A DNA stretch of 64,000 bases from the NCBI GenBank assembly GCA_013416635.1, contig JACCHT010000001.1:868001-932000 (forward strand), in the 5' to 3' direction. The position numbers and the translations under genes were made by a program. The notes under the pieces were generated by a model that saw only the letters and a list, made by a program, of their open reading frames with translations, had not been told where the DNA came from and made no database searches. Shown piece by piece: positions 62,701 through 64,000 of this stretch; the stretch's first letter is position 1; every line of letters begins with the position of its first letter. The DNA comes from Candidatus Thiodubiliella endoseptemdiera. Lineage in GTDB: Bacteria; Pseudomonadota; Gammaproteobacteria; PS1; Pseudothioglobaceae.

Positions 62701-64000
62701 ATATTACTGAGACAACTAAATTCAGCATTGCTGGCGATAAACTCACCATTGATGTGTCAGCATTAGGTTTAACTGATAATAAATTAACCCAAGGCAGTTA
62801 CTATATCACCATGGATGCAGGCACAGTAACTGACATAGCGGGTAACGATGCTGCTGCCATTACTAAAGATACTAACCAATGGGCATTTGAAACCAAAGCA
62901 CTTTTACCACAATCGCTTGGATAGGTGCCGATGATAACTACATTAATGATAGTAAAAAGACGCAACCGCACCCCTCAGGCACAGTAGCGGGAGCAGGTAC
63001 CTTATCTATTACTAAGATTGAGTTTTTGAAGGTAGTAATACAGTAGGCACAGCAATAACTTCAGGATTACCAGCTGTTGCAGCTGACGGCACTAGCACTC
63101 GCACATTCTGCTATGCCATCTGAATTAGCCGTGGAAAAACCTACACGGCTGTAGTAACGCTTAGTGATGGCACCAATTCAGCAATTATCACTAGCACAGC
63201 AGTAACTTATGACACCATTAACCCAACCCCAATCACGACCAATCCATGGACTTTAAGCGATATTCCAGCAGGACAATCTGCTTTTAAGACAAGGCGATGT
63301 TATCAGCCTAACACTGACAATGAGTGGACCTTGAAACTTAACACCACCACGGCTCTAAAGTGGTCATTGCAGGCAAAGACTTTGTTTTGGATAAAACCGC
63401 CTCTACAACTGCAGGTGATAAGAAACTGGTGTTTAAATATAGCGTTCAAGCCGGAGATAGCATTGCCGCTACAGACTTTGATATTGACAACCCAACAAGC
63501 GATATTACGCTAAATAATATAACAGATGTCGCAGGTAACCCAGTATTTACCGCTGATAGAGTGGTGTTGACCAAGACTAAGCTTGAGTATATTGAAAAAA
63601 CAGGTTCGGGCAATAATCCTTTTGAGGGTATTGATGTGGGAAGTTATTCCACGCCAATCTTGGCTGATATTGACGGCGATGGCGACCTAGATTTGGTGGT
63701 GGGTAAGGATATGGCACCCTTAAATACTATCAAAATACAGGCTCTACTTCTAGCCCTGCTTATGAAGCAAAAACTGGAGCAATAATCCTTTTAATGGCAT
63801 TGATGTGGGAGTTATTCCTCACCAACCCCAGCCGATATTGATGGCGATGGCGACCTGGATTTGGTGGTGGGTGAAGGGAATGGCACCCTTAAATACTATC
63901 AAAATACAAGCTCTACTTCTAACCCTGCTTATGAAGCAAAAACTGGAGATAGTAATCCTTTTAATGGCATTGATGTGGGAGGTTATTCCTCACCAACCCT
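59701..64000 (+). CDS. Giant repeat protein C, partial, many indels
   Basis: Starts with the same [11 protein letters not shown] sequence as A and B and follows B's domain order through the Ig-like region. Small indels occur every 100-400 bases, so no long frame is intact. Compared with B it carries about 690 extra bases (62,206-62,892) encoding an additional Ig-like pair ([26 protein letters not shown] onwards). The first FG-GAP block starts at 63,582 and runs off the window. The leader has the AAAGGA ribosome site. Confidence 0.65.
63582..64000 (+). repeat. FG-GAP block C1 (partial)
   Basis: At least two full units and part of a third before the window ends. Variable sites are partly obscured by indels. 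Confidence 0.85.

Noticed and set aside
42464-64000. A complete diversity-generating retroelement
   Set aside because: No reverse transcriptase, accessory protein or separate template repeat is present in the window; only the codon pattern is suggestive.

Overview
The window reads as a low-GC gammaproteobacterial chromosome. Gene content, pairings and protein character (dusB-fis, 6S RNA-fau, lptB, DbpA helicase, AcnB, RnfH, UbiH-type hydroxylase) point to Gammaproteobacteria. The combination with a very abundant short transposable repeat and giant secreted repeat proteins fits the Thioglobus/SUP05-type sulfur-oxidising symbiont group (Bathymodiolus or vesicomyid symbionts). That taxonomic placement is inference; no marker in the window proves it.

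Positions 1-42,300 are mostly single-copy housekeeping genes: holA (partial), proA, pcm, an RND/MMPL exporter, nadB-def-dusB-fis-purH, dbpA, 6S RNA, fau, a ubiquinone hydroxylase, pmbA, corC, rnfH, hisA, comM, tsaD, lptB, a bactofilin, birA, dgkA, truA, metE/metR, an SLC13-type permease, a beta-carbonic anhydrase, rimM-rpsP, purB, acnB and rpmB-rpmG. Ten copies of a 161-bp MITE-like repeat lie between 1.9 and 49.7 kb. It has perfect 17-bp terminal inverted repeats and mostly 5-bp target duplications. Several copies sit exactly on stop codons, and one lies in frame inside the bactofilin gene. A roughly 5-kb insert at 18.8-23.5 kb (dual-HTH regulator, TPR-glycosyltransferase-like protein, RCC1-repeat protein with a CxxCH motif) is bounded by intact comM on one side and a diverged comM 3' fragment on the other, as expected for an island inserted in comM.

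From 42.2 kb to the end lies an accessory region: tRNA-Ser(UGA), a decayed P4-like integrase, and three tandem paralogous giant genes (A 43,029-49,370; B 49,694-about 59,384; C 59,701 to past the window edge). Each starts with the same N-terminal module, continues with bacterial Ig-like domains, and then carries blocks of exactly five 57-residue FG-GAP/VCBS-type repeats with a DxDGDGDLD calcium-binding motif (three blocks in A, five in B). Gene A ends in RTX-like nonapeptides and a type I secretion-like C-terminus. The repeat framework is almost identical at DNA level, while two short positions per repeat are hypervariable and use codons ending almost only in T. This patterned diversification is the most interesting signal in the window.

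Single-base frameshifts, mainly in homopolymers, break proA, the exporter, hisA, tsaD and an unknown gene. They become very dense at 52.6-54.5 kb and 58.7-64 kb. The simplest reading is residual long-read consensus error, most severe in the repeats, so apparent pseudogenes here should be treated with caution.
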